From positions 47,021 to 111,020 of the forward strand of contig CALXOV010000010.1 in assembly GCA_944390105.1 (NCBI GenBank): a stretch of DNA of 64,000 nt, read 5' to 3'. Shown in pieces: positions 56,557 to 64,000 of the stretch. Below the pieces are notes generated by a model. It searched no databases, was not told the DNA's origin, and was given only the letters and a program-made list of their open reading frames with translations. Position 1 is the stretch's first letter, and every line of letters starts with the position of its first letter. Made by a program: the position numbers and the translations under genes. This DNA comes from an uncultured Succinivibrionaceae bacterium (GTDB lineage Bacteria > Pseudomonadota > Gammaproteobacteria > Enterobacterales > Succinivibrionaceae).

Positions 56557-57861
56557 ATGCAAGCCATATTTGAGGCCAACGCCCTTTGCTGCAAGCAGCG
56601 TTTTCCTGAACTTTTTGCAGCTATCAGCAAGGCACAGCCGGATGCTTTCAGTATTGAATTATGTACCGGACGTGAATGCACGTTAAAGGTCAATGGGAGA
56701 CAACTGACCTCGCGCGAGGATCGTAAGACACAGGCACAGTATGCGCTGCAGCACGTAGATATGATGCAGGATCTGCATGTCATCGGCTTTGGACTTGGCG
56801 ATGAGGTCCGACTATTTCTGCAGAGTAGCAGCTGCCGCGTTAATGTTCATTTAATCAACCCCGGGCTGTTCTATGCCCTAATGAGCATTGATGATGAACT
56901 AGCCACACTCATTGCAGATCCTCGGGTAAAGTTTTCCTGCTTTCTCCCCGAACAGAAATTGCCGTCTAATGCAATCATTATTGTCCCGGAGCTGTATCTT
57001 GACACCAGCTTCTTACATGAAGATAAGCTACGCCTGCAGACCATGCTTGACAATGCTTATGCCCATCAGCACTTTATACGCCGCCTGCCGCTGCTACTTG
57101 CCAAGGTAGCAGCACAAGCGGATTTTTTACAACATGAGCGTCCATATCTGCCTCAGAATTTTGCACCCATCAATACTGCTATTGTATTAGCATCAGGCCC
57201 TTCGCTTGCTGAACGGATAGATAAGGTCAAAGCTCTGATTGCCGCTGGAGCCTGTTCCATTGCCGTTGATACTGCGTTGCCGTATCTAGATAGCGTCGGC
57301 ATCGTGCCACAGTTTGCTTTAAGCGTCGATCCAATGTCGCTACGTCCATTGTTTTCCAAGCTCCGTGAAGCGGCTCCCTGCCTGCATAAAACCACCTTAA
57401 TTTACGATGTGTGCGCAGACAGTAAGCTTTGCGCTAAATTTGTCAAACGATGTTTTATCTTCAGTACACCATTTATTCATGCTACCCCAACTTTGATCAA
57501 GCCGCTTGCTGATAAATTACTTGAGCGCGGCACTGTGCTTATCAGCGCACTTGATCTCGCTTTGCAGCACGGGGCACACTCCATCTATCTTGCAGGAGCT
57601 GACTTTGCCTATAAAGGAACCCTCAGCCATGCCGGTCTTAAAAGCGATGAGCGTATCTATAATGCCGCTACGCGTTCTGATCTCACGGTGCTCGGAAATG
57701 ACGGACAGTTACATGTAACCCAACGCAATTTCCTTAGCTACAAATATTTGACCGAGGAATTAATTGCGCTCCATCCTCAAGTCCGTTTTGTTAATCTGTC
57801 TCCTTCTGGAGCTATACTTAAAGGCGCGCAGCTTGAAATACATGGGCGCACAATCCTATGA
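56557..57861 (+). CDS. DUF115 / MptE-like (Maf-type) protein
   Basis: The 434-residue soluble protein has the DUF115 core: IVLASGPSLAERIDKVKAL near residue 210, CSIAVDTALPYLDSVGIVPQFALSVDP near 240, and YLAGADFAYKGTLSHAG near 348. Bacterial relatives are often called motility-associated factor glycosyltransferase family and several are needed for flagellin glycosylation; archaeal relatives make a pterin precursor. The N-terminal 190 residues are a lineage-variable domain. The neighbouring genes give no pathway. It reads opposite to rpsA and ihfB and interrupts their usual adjacency. Confidence 0.78.
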   Translation: MQAIFEANALCCKQRFPELFAAISKAQPDAFSIELCTGRECTLKVNGRQLTSREDRKTQAQYALQHVDMMQDLHVIGFGLGDEVRLFLQSSSCRVNVHLINPGLFYALMSIDDELATLIADPRVKFSCFLPEQKLPSNAIIIVPELYLDTSFLHEDKLRLQTMLDNAYAHQHFIRRLPLLLAKVAAQADFLQHERPYLPQNFAPINTAIVLASGPSLAERIDKVKALIAAGACSIAVDTALPYLDSVGIVPQFALSVDPMSLRPLFSKLREAAPCLHKTTLIYDVCADSKLCAKFVKRCFIFSTPFIHATPTLIKPLADKLLERGTVLISALDLALQHGAHSIYLAGADFAYKGTLSHAGLKSDERIYNAATRSDLTVLGNDGQLHVTQRNFLSYKYLTEELIALHPQVRFVNLSPSGAILKGAQLEIHGRTIL

Positions 57862-57873
57862 CCCTAAGGTCAT
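57858..57873. other. Small perfect hairpin at the DUF115 stop codon
   Basis: ATGACC-CTAA-GGTCAT overlaps the stop codon of the DUF115 gene and lies about 55 bases before the IS200-type relic. It could be a weak terminator or the subterminal hairpin of the decayed IS left end. Confidence 0.4.
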
Positions 57874-57928
57874 GGGTCAAGCGCTTAAAAATGTTATTCT
57901 AGCTGTGTGACAAAGAGGAGTTCTTCAT

Positions 57929-58320
57929 AACAGGCATAAATATCTTTTGCAGAATCATGTAATCTTTATCTGCAAGTCACGCAAAAAGCTTTTAGCTGAT
58001 TAGGGTTTATCTGGCCTAATTAAAAGGCTGCCTTTAGAAATCTGCACCAGGCATGATATTGTCATCAAGTACATAGGTACTGATTCTGACCATATCCATT
58101 ATATGATGGCGTTTCCTTCAAATATCAACATCAGCAATATGGTGCGAAAGGTTAAATTCTATACTGCATATCAATATCTGGCACTTAGATTCTGCAGAAA
58201 TTTTAAGACAGCATTTTTGGAAAGAGAGAACTTTCTGGACAGACGGTTATTTTTTGTCTGCTCGATAGGCAATGTTTCTGAGCAGAAGCTCAGAAGCTTA
58301 TATTGAGTATCAGGGTAAGG
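57929..58320 (+). pseudogene. tnpA: IS200/IS605 TnpA (Y1 transposase) remnant
   Basis: The frame reads NRHKYLLQNHVIFICKSRKK (TnpA N-terminus), then a stop. It continues EICTRHDIVIKYIGTDSDH with the HUH motif as HIH, then MMAFPSNINISNMVRKVK, FFVCSIGNVSEQ and, in another frame, AYIEYQGK. The order matches IS200 TnpA, but the in-frame TAG near 58003 and the frameshift near 58300 make it non-functional. Confidence 0.72.
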
Positions 58321-58339
58321 AAAAGGTGCATAGAGAGAG

Positions 58340-58869
58340 AGAAAAAACTTAAGGGAAAACTGCTTTACCCGATAGAAGGTAGGATATTAGGTGCAGGAAT
58401 CACCAGATACCTGACCGATTAGTACTATGTCATTATTCTCTACGAAGTACAGATGGAATATCTGCCGAAAAATGAGAATTGCGTTGGTATTGATGGCGGC
58501 GCAAAAGTCTTGGCCGCCTGCTCTGACGGTATCAGTTATACCGCGGCTGACGCTACGCTTAACAGCTTGCTAAGGAAATTTTTTTGCAAGGAGCAGCGTC
58601 ATGAGCACGTATTCCTAAAAGCAGAGAGTTATTTCTCGAGCACTCAGCTCTGCCCGCACTGCGGATATCATAATACTGAGCTTAATGAAATTAAGAGGCT
58701 CAAGATTAGGGAATGGGAGTGCCCGCAATGTCATGCTCACAATGGCAGAGATTCGGCAGCAGTATCCTTCACTAGGCAATGTAGCTGTGGTTGGAGGCTG
58801 GCTACCTACGCTCTAGGGGTGGTAATGCCCCGAAGTCAACCCCTGTGGAGAACTCGCCGACCTCGATAA
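58340..58869 (+). pseudogene. tnpB: TnpB remnant with internal deletion
   Basis: The frame starts around KGKLLYPIEGRI and, after an in-frame TAG, reads YYVIILYEVQMEYLPKNENC then VGIDGGAKVLAACSDG, the RuvC-I Asp region. It jumps directly to KAESYFSSTQLCPHCGYHN, CPQCHAHNGRDSAA and the end CSCGWRLATYAL. The N-terminal half and the segment with the catalytic Glu are missing. Only the zinc ribbon and last RuvC Asp region remain, so it is a dead nuclease gene. Confidence 0.75.
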
Positions 58870-58916
58870 AGCAGGATGCCCATCAGCTTTAGCTGACGAA
58901 GAGTTCACCATCCAAT
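58810..58916 (+). ncRNA. omegaRNA 3' region and right end of the IS605-type relic
   Basis: Just after tnpB the sequence GGGGTGGTAATGCCCCGAAG, then AAGCAGGATGCCCATCAGCT, then TAGCTGACGAAGAGTTCACC has the look of the 3' guide-RNA scaffold and right end of IS605-type elements. The perfect subterminal hairpin TCAGC-TTTA-GCTGA is at 58883-58896. The assignment is from position and pattern; transcription is unknown. Confidence 0.5.
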
Positions 58917-59114
58917 GGTTAACACATAAAACTGATGGTACCAACATCGACATGCGCTTAGTACCGTCAGCAAACAGATAGCGCAAAACATTCCGTCGGA
59001 ACAATCACCCTCCTACATATACGTTATAACAGATATGTTTGACGCTAGAAGCGGGCGCAAAAACTTACGAAACTTGCACGCAAGCGCGGATAGCACAAAG
59101 GAGGGTGAACTAAA

Positions 59115-59152
59115 AAATAAAACCCCGTCAAACATTTATAGTTCAACGGGGT
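59115..59152 (-). terminator. Terminator downstream of rpsA
   Basis: On the minus strand ACCCCGT and ACGGGGT enclose a 17-base loop with further A/T pairing, followed by TTTATTTTTT. It lies about 40 bases after the rpsA stop and shows that rpsA and ihfB are transcribed separately here. Confidence 0.85.
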
Positions 59153-59190
59153 ATTTTTGACTTTAAGTAAAGCTTAATAGTTTTAGCTTA

Positions 59191-60864
59191 TTACTCAGCC
59201 TTATTAGCTGCAGCGAAGGCCGCGGCCATAGCGGTCGGAGCGGCTTCCTGCTGCTGCTTCTCATTTAAAGACTCTAAAGCTTCTTTCTCCTCAGCTTCAT
59301 CCTTAGCACGGATAGACAGGCTGAGCTGACGGGACTTACGATCCACGTTCATGAACTTAGCTTCGATGCTGTCACCAGCCTTGAGCACAGTGGTGGCATC
59401 ATCTACCCGATCACGGGAGATGTCAGAGGCACGAACGTAGCCCATCACGCCTTCTGCTAACTTAACAGTAGCGCCACGAGCATCCACCTCAGTCACGGTA
59501 CCAGAAACTAAGGATCCCTTGTGATGCATCGACAGGTAATCAGCAAACGGATCTTCAGCGATCTGCTTTAAGCCAAGAGAGATACGCTCTCTATCCGGAT
59601 CAACCTGCAACACGATAGCGGTGATCTCGTCACCCTTCTTAAAGTCGCGCACGGCTTCTTCGCCAGACTGCTGCCACGAAATATCGGACAAGTGGACTAA
59701 GCCATCAATACCGCCATCAAGGCCAATGAAGATACCGAAGTCGGTAATGGACTTAATCTTACCGGTGACTTTATCGCCTTTGGAGTGGTTCTCAGCAAAC
59801 TGCATCCACGGGTTGGGCTTGCATTGCTTGAGACCTAAGGAAATACGGCGACGATCCTCGTCAATTTCGAGCACCTTAACCGTAACGGTATCGCCAACGG
59901 AAACCACCTTAGACGGATGGATGTTCTTGTTGGTCCAGTCCATTTCGGAGACGTGCACCAGACCTTCAACACCTTCCTGGATCTCAACGAAGCAGCCATA
60001 ATCAGTCAGATTGGTAACCTTACCTTCAATGTTGGAGCCGACCGGGAACTTATCGGAAATGTTAGCCCACGGATCTTCACCTAACTGCTTTAAGCCTAAA
60101 GAGACGCGCTGACGTTCACGATCAAATTTCAGCACCTTGACATTGATCTCATCACCCACATTGACGATTTCGCTCGGGTGCTTAACGCGCTTCCAAGCCA
60201 TATCGGTGATATGGAGTAAGCCATCAACCCCACCTAAATCCACGAAAGCACCGTAGTCAGTCAGGTTCTTAACGATACCCTTAACCACTTGGCCTTCCTG
60301 CAAGTTAGCCAGCACAGTCTCGCGCTCCGAAGAGTGCTCAGACTCGATCACAGCGCGGCGGGAAACCACAACGTTGTTGCGCTTCTGGTCAAGCTTGATC
60401 ACCTTGAACTGGAGCTCTTTGCCCTCAAGGTGAGAAGTATCGCGCACCGGACGAATGTCCACTAAGGAACCCGGCAGGAAAGCACGGATGCCTCCTAACT
60501 GTACGGTAAAGCCGCCTTTGACCTTGCCGTCAATAACGCCCGTAACCGCTTCGGCGTTCTTGAAAGCATCCTCAAGCTTAGCCCAAGCTTCGTTACGCTT
60601 AGCCTTCTCGCGGGATAACACAGTCGCGCCATCACCGGACTCGACAGACTCTAAAGCCACGTCAACAATGTCGCCCACCTTAACTTCAAGCTCGCCCTGG
60701 GCGTTCTTGAACTGTTCAGCAGGAATGGCGGACTCAGACTTCAGACCTGCATCAACGATCACAAAGTCATTTTCAATGGCAACAATAGTGCCTTTAACCA
60801 TAGAGCCCGGACGGGTTTCAATATTCTTTAAAGACTCTTCAAAGAGTTGAGCAAATGATTCCAT
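59191..60864 (-). CDS. rpsA: 30S ribosomal protein S1
   Basis: S1 binds mRNA to the 30S subunit. The 557-residue protein has six S1/OB repeats, seen as recurring blocks such as [50 protein letters not shown] and [20 protein letters not shown], each followed by [14 protein letters not shown] endings. Length equals E. coli S1 (557). cmk is upstream, as expected. Confidence 0.98.
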   Translation of the reverse strand: MESFAQLFEESLKNIETRPGSMVKGTIVAIENDFVIVDAGLKSESAIPAEQFKNAQGELEVKVGDIVDVALESVESGDGATVLSREKAKRNEAWAKLEDAFKNAEAVTGVIDGKVKGGFTVQLGGIRAFLPGSLVDIRPVRDTSHLEGKELQFKVIKLDQKRNNVVVSRRAVIESEHSSERETVLANLQEGQVVKGIVKNLTDYGAFVDLGGVDGLLHITDMAWKRVKHPSEIVNVGDEINVKVLKFDRERQRVSLGLKQLGEDPWANISDKFPVGSNIEGKVTNLTDYGCFVEIQEGVEGLVHVSEMDWTNKNIHPSKVVSVGDTVTVKVLEIDEDRRRISLGLKQCKPNPWMQFAENHSKGDKVTGKIKSITDFGIFIGLDGGIDGLVHLSDISWQQSGEEAVRDFKKGDEITAIVLQVDPDRERISLGLKQIAEDPFADYLSMHHKGSLVSGTVTEVDARGATVKLAEGVMGYVRASDISRDRVDDATTVLKAGDSIEAKFMNVDRKSRQLSLSIRAKDEAEEKEALESLNEKQQQEAAPTAMAAAFAAANKAE

Positions 60865-60973
60865 TAAGGTAAAAAAGTTCCAGTTGCGCCCCGCAGCATC
60901 ATGCGTTTGGGGGGTTATTTACAATATGCAGACATCCTTTTCTGCGTCACTGCAGCCACAGGCTGCATATAAT

Positions 60974-61660
60974 TTATATCTGCCCCAACTTTTCATGTAT
61001 AAAAGCTAAGGCTTTTTCTTCCACCTCTTCAATTGTTAAGGCGGTAGAATCCAGTATAAGCGCATCAGTTGCCGCTTTTAGCGGTGCTGCAGCGCGATTG
61101 CGATCGCGCTCATCGCGTTCTTTAATCTCCTGCAAGATAAGAGCATAATCCGTCACTTTCCCCTGCGCCTTGAGCTGAAGCTCTCGCCGTTTTGCACGCA
61201 CTTCAGCACTAGCGTCTAAGAAAATCTTGACTTGGGCATCGGGAAACACCACTGTTCCCATGTCACGCCCGTCTGCCACTAAACCAGGCTCTTGGCGAAA
61301 ATCCCGCTGGCGCTGTAACAATGCCTTACGCACCTCTGGAAGCGCGGCGACCTTGCTGGCATTTGCACCGGCTTCTTCAGTGCGGATAGCGGAACTCACG
61401 TCTTCTCCGTTAAGCAGCACATGCACGCCGTCTTGCTGCGGTACAAAACGCATGTTGATGACTAAAGCTTCTTGAACCACCGACTCTTCATCAAATAAAG
61501 CCAAACCAGCCTTACGCACCGCGTAAGCCAATACACGGTAGATAGCTCCCGAATCAAGCAGTGTATACCCAAGACGCGCAGCTAGGCGCCGAGTTAGCTC
61601 GCCTTTGCCCGCTCCGCCGGGACCGTCAACAGCTATAACAACAGCTTTAGCCATATTCAT
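60974..61660 (-). CDS. cmk: Cytidylate kinase
   Basis: Cmk phosphorylates CMP and dCMP. The P-loop is AVDGPGGAGKGELTRRL near residue 10. Later motifs are LLDSGAIYR, ADGRDMGTVVFPDAQVKIFL, and AEVRAKRRELQ with DRNRAAAPLKAATDAL. I take the ATG at 61660 (GAG 7 bases upstream; 228 residues); 61654 is possible, and the longest frame, to 61720, lacks support. It lies upstream of rpsA in the conserved cmk-rpsA order. Confidence 0.94.
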   Translation of the reverse strand: MNMAKAVVIAVDGPGGAGKGELTRRLAARLGYTLLDSGAIYRVLAYAVRKAGLALFDEESVVQEALVINMRFVPQQDGVHVLLNGEDVSSAIRTEEAGANASKVAALPEVRKALLQRQRDFRQEPGLVADGRDMGTVVFPDAQVKIFLDASAEVRAKRRELQLKAQGKVTDYALILQEIKERDERDRNRAAAPLKAATDALILDSTALTIEEVEEKALAFIHEKLGQI

Positions 61661-61812
61661 TGATAATCTCGTTTCCAAAATTCTGCGCATTATATCAGCA
61701 AATACAACCATTCTCAGCATTAAACATCAATTAATGTGCAAATTTTTCTCGCTGTGTGCCTTAGTACTATACTGCTGTGTATCGTTGCGGCACTAAAAAG
61801 GCTTAATTTGTG

Positions 61813-61818
61813 TATAAT
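61813..61818 (+). promoter_or_regulatory. Probable -10 element of ribA
   Basis: A consensus TATAAT lies 45 bases before the ribA start, in the divergent cmk-ribA region. No well-spaced -35 is visible. Confidence 0.5.
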
Positions 61819-61862
61819 ACCCACATTTTTTAAGGTATAGATACCATTACGGATTAACTTAA

Positions 61863-62468
61863 GTGCAAGTAGCAGAAATTATTCAGCAAGGTCCCACCGC
61901 AAAACTGCCGACGCGGCACGGGGTATTTGACATCACTATTTTCCGCGATAGAAATCTGCTTGATCATGCAGTGCTATCTTTAGGTAAGCTCAATGATGGC
62001 GTACCAGTACTGTGTCGCATTCATTCCGAGTGTCTGACCGGCGATGCTTTGGGCAGCTTGCGCTGCGACTGCGGCTTTCAATTAGATGCAGCTTTAAAGA
62101 AAATAGCGGAAATTAAGCGCGGTGCCTTGCTCTATATGCGCCAAGAAGGCCGCGGTATCGGTCTTTTCAATAAAATTCGCGCCTATAAGTTGCAAGATGA
62201 GGGCCTTGATACGGTGGAGGCTAACTTACGCTTAGGCTTTCCGTCAGACGGGCGCCATTACAATGTGTGCGCAGAGATCATGCGCCGCTTAGGCTTTGAT
62301 CAGGTTATTTTAATGACCAATAACCCAGCCAAAATTGAAGACATCAGCCGACACGGCATCACCGTTACTGCGCGTGAACCCTTAGAGTACGGGCGCAATC
62401 CATATAACGAACATTACCTTGATACCAAGGAAATTAAGATGGGGCACCTGCTACATCACCAAGATTAA
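61863..62468 (+). CDS. ribA: GTP cyclohydrolase II
   Basis: RibA opens the GTP imidazole ring, the first step of riboflavin synthesis. The 201-residue protein has the zinc site [20 protein letters not shown] (three cysteines), the catalytic [18 protein letters not shown] and the substrate region [12 protein letters not shown]. The start is GTG at 61863; no strong ribosome site is seen. It is the single-function enzyme, not fused to RibB. Confidence 0.95.
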   Translation: MQVAEIIQQGPTAKLPTRHGVFDITIFRDRNLLDHAVLSLGKLNDGVPVLCRIHSECLTGDALGSLRCDCGFQLDAALKKIAEIKRGALLYMRQEGRGIGLFNKIRAYKLQDEGLDTVEANLRLGFPSDGRHYNVCAEIMRRLGFDQVILMTNNPAKIEDISRHGITVTAREPLEYGRNPYNEHYLDTKEIKMGHLLHHQD

Positions 62469-62480
62469 ACTGTAATGCTT

Positions 62481-62512
62481 TGAGCCGGTAGGCCTGCTGT
62501 TCTACCGGCTCA
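62481..62512. terminator. Hairpin between convergent ribA and the kinase gene
   Basis: Perfect 11-bp arms TGAGCCGGTAG / CTACCGGCTCA with a 10-base loop, 12 bases past the ribA stop and 58 before the kinase stop. It probably serves ribA; the T-rich part (CTTTTTC) begins about 10 bases later, so efficiency is uncertain. Confidence 0.6.
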
Positions 62513-62569
62513 GTGCACAGGCTTTTTCACTCTGATCCTTACGCTTGCCTAACCTAGCTTATTACCTGA

Positions 62570-63100
62570 TTAATCAAGCAAATCTTGCAGCATCTTATCA
62601 TCAATATAATAATGCTTATCTATCAGCAGGTATTTATAACCGCGCTGACGACACTGCTCTAGATTATAGCGATTAGTTTTTAGCATACCGGCTACATCAA
62701 GTTCCTGCTGCTGCCTAGCTTCGATAATATTGGCATATTTTTTAATATCAGACTGCGCAGTGAGGATATATTCTTCACTAAAAATAAGGCATATATAACG
62801 CACGCTACGCCGATAGTACGCAGAAAAATCCAGCTCCCACCCAAATGGAATATAAACTCCCTCAACGATAAGATTCTGCTCATTTTCGATGCAGGTTTTG
62901 ATGATTTCACGTACGACCGGCCACAGTTCAGCGGTCAGCGCAGCATCACTGCTCTCAGCCTGTAAGCGGATGAGGCGCGTGCGAATAAGGCTCATTTTTA
63001 GGTGATCTATAGACAAATAAGGATAATGCCAGCGCTCCAACAATCGTTGAGCCAGATTTGTCTTACCGGTATGAGAATCTCCTGCAAGTAAAATCACCAT
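62570..63100 (-). CDS. P-loop kinase-like protein
   Basis: The 176-residue protein starts MVILLAGDSHTGKTNLAQRL, a Walker A motif (GDSHTGKT). It continues with YPYLSIDHLKMSLIR (nucleotide-kinase-like Asp) and NLIVEGVYIPFGWELDF, and ends with basic NRYNLEQCRQRGYKYLLID. The layout resembles adenylate-kinase or zeta-type small kinases. No antitoxin partner is next to it, so a toxin role is not supported. The substrate is unknown. It lies 20 bases after tusE on the same strand. Confidence 0.75.
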   Translation of the reverse strand: MVILLAGDSHTGKTNLAQRLLERWHYPYLSIDHLKMSLIRTRLIRLQAESSDAALTAELWPVVREIIKTCIENEQNLIVEGVYIPFGWELDFSAYYRRSVRYICLIFSEEYILTAQSDIKKYANIIEARQQQELDVAGMLKTNRYNLEQCRQRGYKYLLIDKHYYIDDKMLQDLLD

Positions 63101-63120
63101 AGATTGTATTCTTTCTTTGG

Positions 63121-63453
63121 CTAAATGCAGTGTACCGGCTTGGGCAGCCCGGCAAGCTTAGCTGCACTTTTAGCCGCCCCTTCGGGGAATAAGCTTGCCA
63201 GAGTAATAGAATCCGCCAATTCAGCATGGCCCTGCTGCTTTAACAGCTTGATAAGTCCGCGCATCGGCGGAGTAGTCGCGTATTGCGCATAATACGCGCG
63301 CACTGTATCAATAATCACACGATGTTGCGAGGTTAAAGTTAGAGCCATCTGTCGCGCTAACTCCTCCATCAACTCAGGCGTCCAATCTGCAGCCTGCAAT
63401 AAATATCCTTCATCATCAGTTGAAATTTCTCTTCCCAAATAAATAAAACTCAT
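63121..63453 (-). CDS. tusE: Sulfurtransferase TusE (DsrC family)
   Basis: TusE relays sulfur to MnmA for tRNA 2-thiouridine. From the ATG at 63453 the product is 110 residues: IYLGREISTDDEGYLLQAAD, DWTPELMEELARQ, HRVIIDTVRAYYAQYATTPP and the C-terminal LPKPVHCI with the single conserved penultimate cysteine typical of TusE. An in-frame extension to 63567 would run through tRNA-Ser and is rejected. GGGAG lies upstream, inside the tRNA leader. Confidence 0.93.
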   Translation of the reverse strand: MSFIYLGREISTDDEGYLLQAADWTPELMEELARQMALTLTSQHRVIIDTVRAYYAQYATTPPMRGLIKLLKQQGHAELADSITLASLFPEGAAKSAAKLAGLPKPVHCI

Positions 63454-63460
63454 GTATAAT
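63432..63460 (+). promoter_or_regulatory. Promoter of tRNA-Ser inside the tusE start
   Basis: TATAAT (63455-63460) and TTCCCA (63432-63437) are 17 bases apart, and transcription would begin about 10 bases before the tRNA. The -35 box lies within the first codons of tusE on the other strand. Confidence 0.6.
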
Positions 63461-63476
63461 TCGCTCCCGTTACAGC

Positions 63477-63566
63477 GGATGGATGGCAGAGCGGTTGAAT
63501 GCAACGGTCTTGAAAACCGTCGAAGCCTTCCGGCTTCCGTGAGTTCGAATCTCACTCCATCCGCCA
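63477..63566 (+). tRNA. serT: tRNA-Ser (UGA)
   Basis: The 90-base cloverleaf has acceptor GGATGGA/TCCATCC, D arm GCAGAGCGGTTGAATGC, and anticodon stem ACGGT/ACCGT around CTTGAAA (anticodon TGA). The long variable arm of tRNA-Ser (CGAAGCCTTCCGGCTTCCG) and T arm GTGAGTTCGAATCTCAC follow. Discriminator G and an encoded CCA end it. Confidence 0.97.
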
Positions 63567-63731
63567 CTCCTTATACTTTCCCAAGTAAAAAACTCACGAA
63601 ATCTCAGACCATTGACGGATGTGAAGTTTCTGCCATTTTCCTTGCTTTACAAAAAGCTAGATTAGTCTTATACCAAAAACAAACATATTGTACCAAAATT
63701 AGATCACTTTCCTGCTATTCTGATCAATAAC

Positions 63732-63901
63732 CTGAATTTTGCAAACTAGGTCATCATCAACTCGACTAATGTGCCTGCAGATCGTGCCCATGGGGTTTCC
63801 AGGCCTCCTTCAGCTCCTGAATTTTGCAAACTAGGTCATCATCAACTCGACTAATGTGCCTGCAGATCGTGCCCATGGGGTTTCCAGGCCTCCTTCAGCT
63901 C
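63732..63901. repeat. 85-bp tandem duplication
   Basis: Two identical 85-base copies (63732-63816 and 63817-63901), each starting CTGAATTTTGCAAACTAGG, stand head to tail. The right copy contains the last 17 codons of the minus-strand gene at 63851; the left copy is a non-coding echo. The identity implies a recent duplication. Confidence 0.95.
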
Positions 63902-64000
63902 GTTTGCCGGTGCCAGAGTTTTCTCGTAGTGGGATTCGGGCGCTTTGAGGCCAAAATACTTAAGCGTGGCGCGCTGCGCTTTTGATAAGGTATTGACAAT
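63851..64000 (-). CDS. 3' end of an unidentified gene (cut by window)
   Basis: From the window edge 49 codons are open on the minus strand and end in TAG at 63851. The protein tail reads TLSKAQRATLKYFGLKAP, then ESHYEKTLAPANELKEAW, then KPHGHDLQAH. I do not recognise the family. Codon use looks normal. Its 3' end is duplicated just downstream by the 85-bp repeat. Confidence 0.6.
   Translation of the reverse strand: MVNTLSKAQRATLKYFGLKAPESHYEKTLAPANELKEAWKPHGHDLQAH

Noticed and set aside
62570..63100. Zeta-type toxin of a toxin-antitoxin pair
   Set aside because: Only the P-loop pattern is shared and no antitoxin gene is adjacent; it is left as a kinase-like protein.
1..64000. CRISPR array, prophage or complete defence island
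   Set aside because: No regularly spaced short repeats, no phage structural genes and no intact defence genes were seen; the repeats present are tandem coding repeats, an AT run and one two-copy duplication.

Overview
The window reads as chromosomal DNA of a gammaproteobacterium. Three gene blocks are gammaproteobacterial: cmk-rpsA ... ihfB-lapA-lapB-pyrF, proQ-prc, and usg-fimV. ZapC, CreD, ProQ and TusE point the same way. A menaquinone operon, an iron-sulfur serine deaminase and a compact PTS operon would fit a host-associated fermentative lineage such as the Succinivibrionaceae; that assignment is inference from gene content only.

Layout. 1-4830: tryptophan operon trpDC(F)BA on the minus strand behind a complete Trp-codon attenuator, with no trpE or trpG beside it. 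4930-8114: serine deaminase, and an AzlCD amino-acid exporter divergent from an XRE-cupin regulator. 8124-12970: a CBM9-like protein and the PTS operon crr-ptsI-ptsH-EIICB, with a CRP-like site upstream. 12970-14700: non-coding stretch with an IS110 transposase fragment and short inverted repeats. 14701-21104: menI-menF-menD-menB-menC-menE. 21111-25260: a relic zone with a group II intron 3' end, a wrecked SNF2 helicase gene and a very AT-rich stretch. 25356-35256 (minus): zapC, creD, pyrD, a DUF2835 gene, pepN, prc, proQ. 35652-38704 (plus): a membrane metallophosphoesterase, an unknown gene and dapE. 38812-38978: an intergenic stretch folding into consecutive strong hairpins. 39072-46127 (minus): trxB, an exported protein, an M15 peptidase, fimV with 96-bp repeats, and usg. 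46171-46921: a group II intron remnant. 47000-52814: an MFS carrier, a Gfo/Idh/MocA oxidoreductase, a chemoreceptor, a degenerate S24-type protein, ihfA and a second HPr. 53553-61660: pyrF, lapB, lapA, ihfB, then a 3-kb interruption (DUF115 gene and IS200/IS605 relic), then rpsA and cmk. 61863-64000: ribA, a P-loop kinase, tusE, tRNA-Ser(UGA), an 85-bp tandem duplication and the 3' end of an unidentified gene.

Most of the window is housekeeping metabolism: tryptophan, pyrimidine (pyrD, pyrF), lysine/peptidoglycan (dapE) and riboflavin (ribA) synthesis, menaquinone and sugar uptake. The accessory signal is fossil mobile DNA (IS110, IS200/IS605 and two group II intron relics). I found no CRISPR array, prophage or clear defence system. 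The best candidates for something undescribed are the structured region between dapE and trxB and the DUF115 gene splitting the rpsA-ihfB block.
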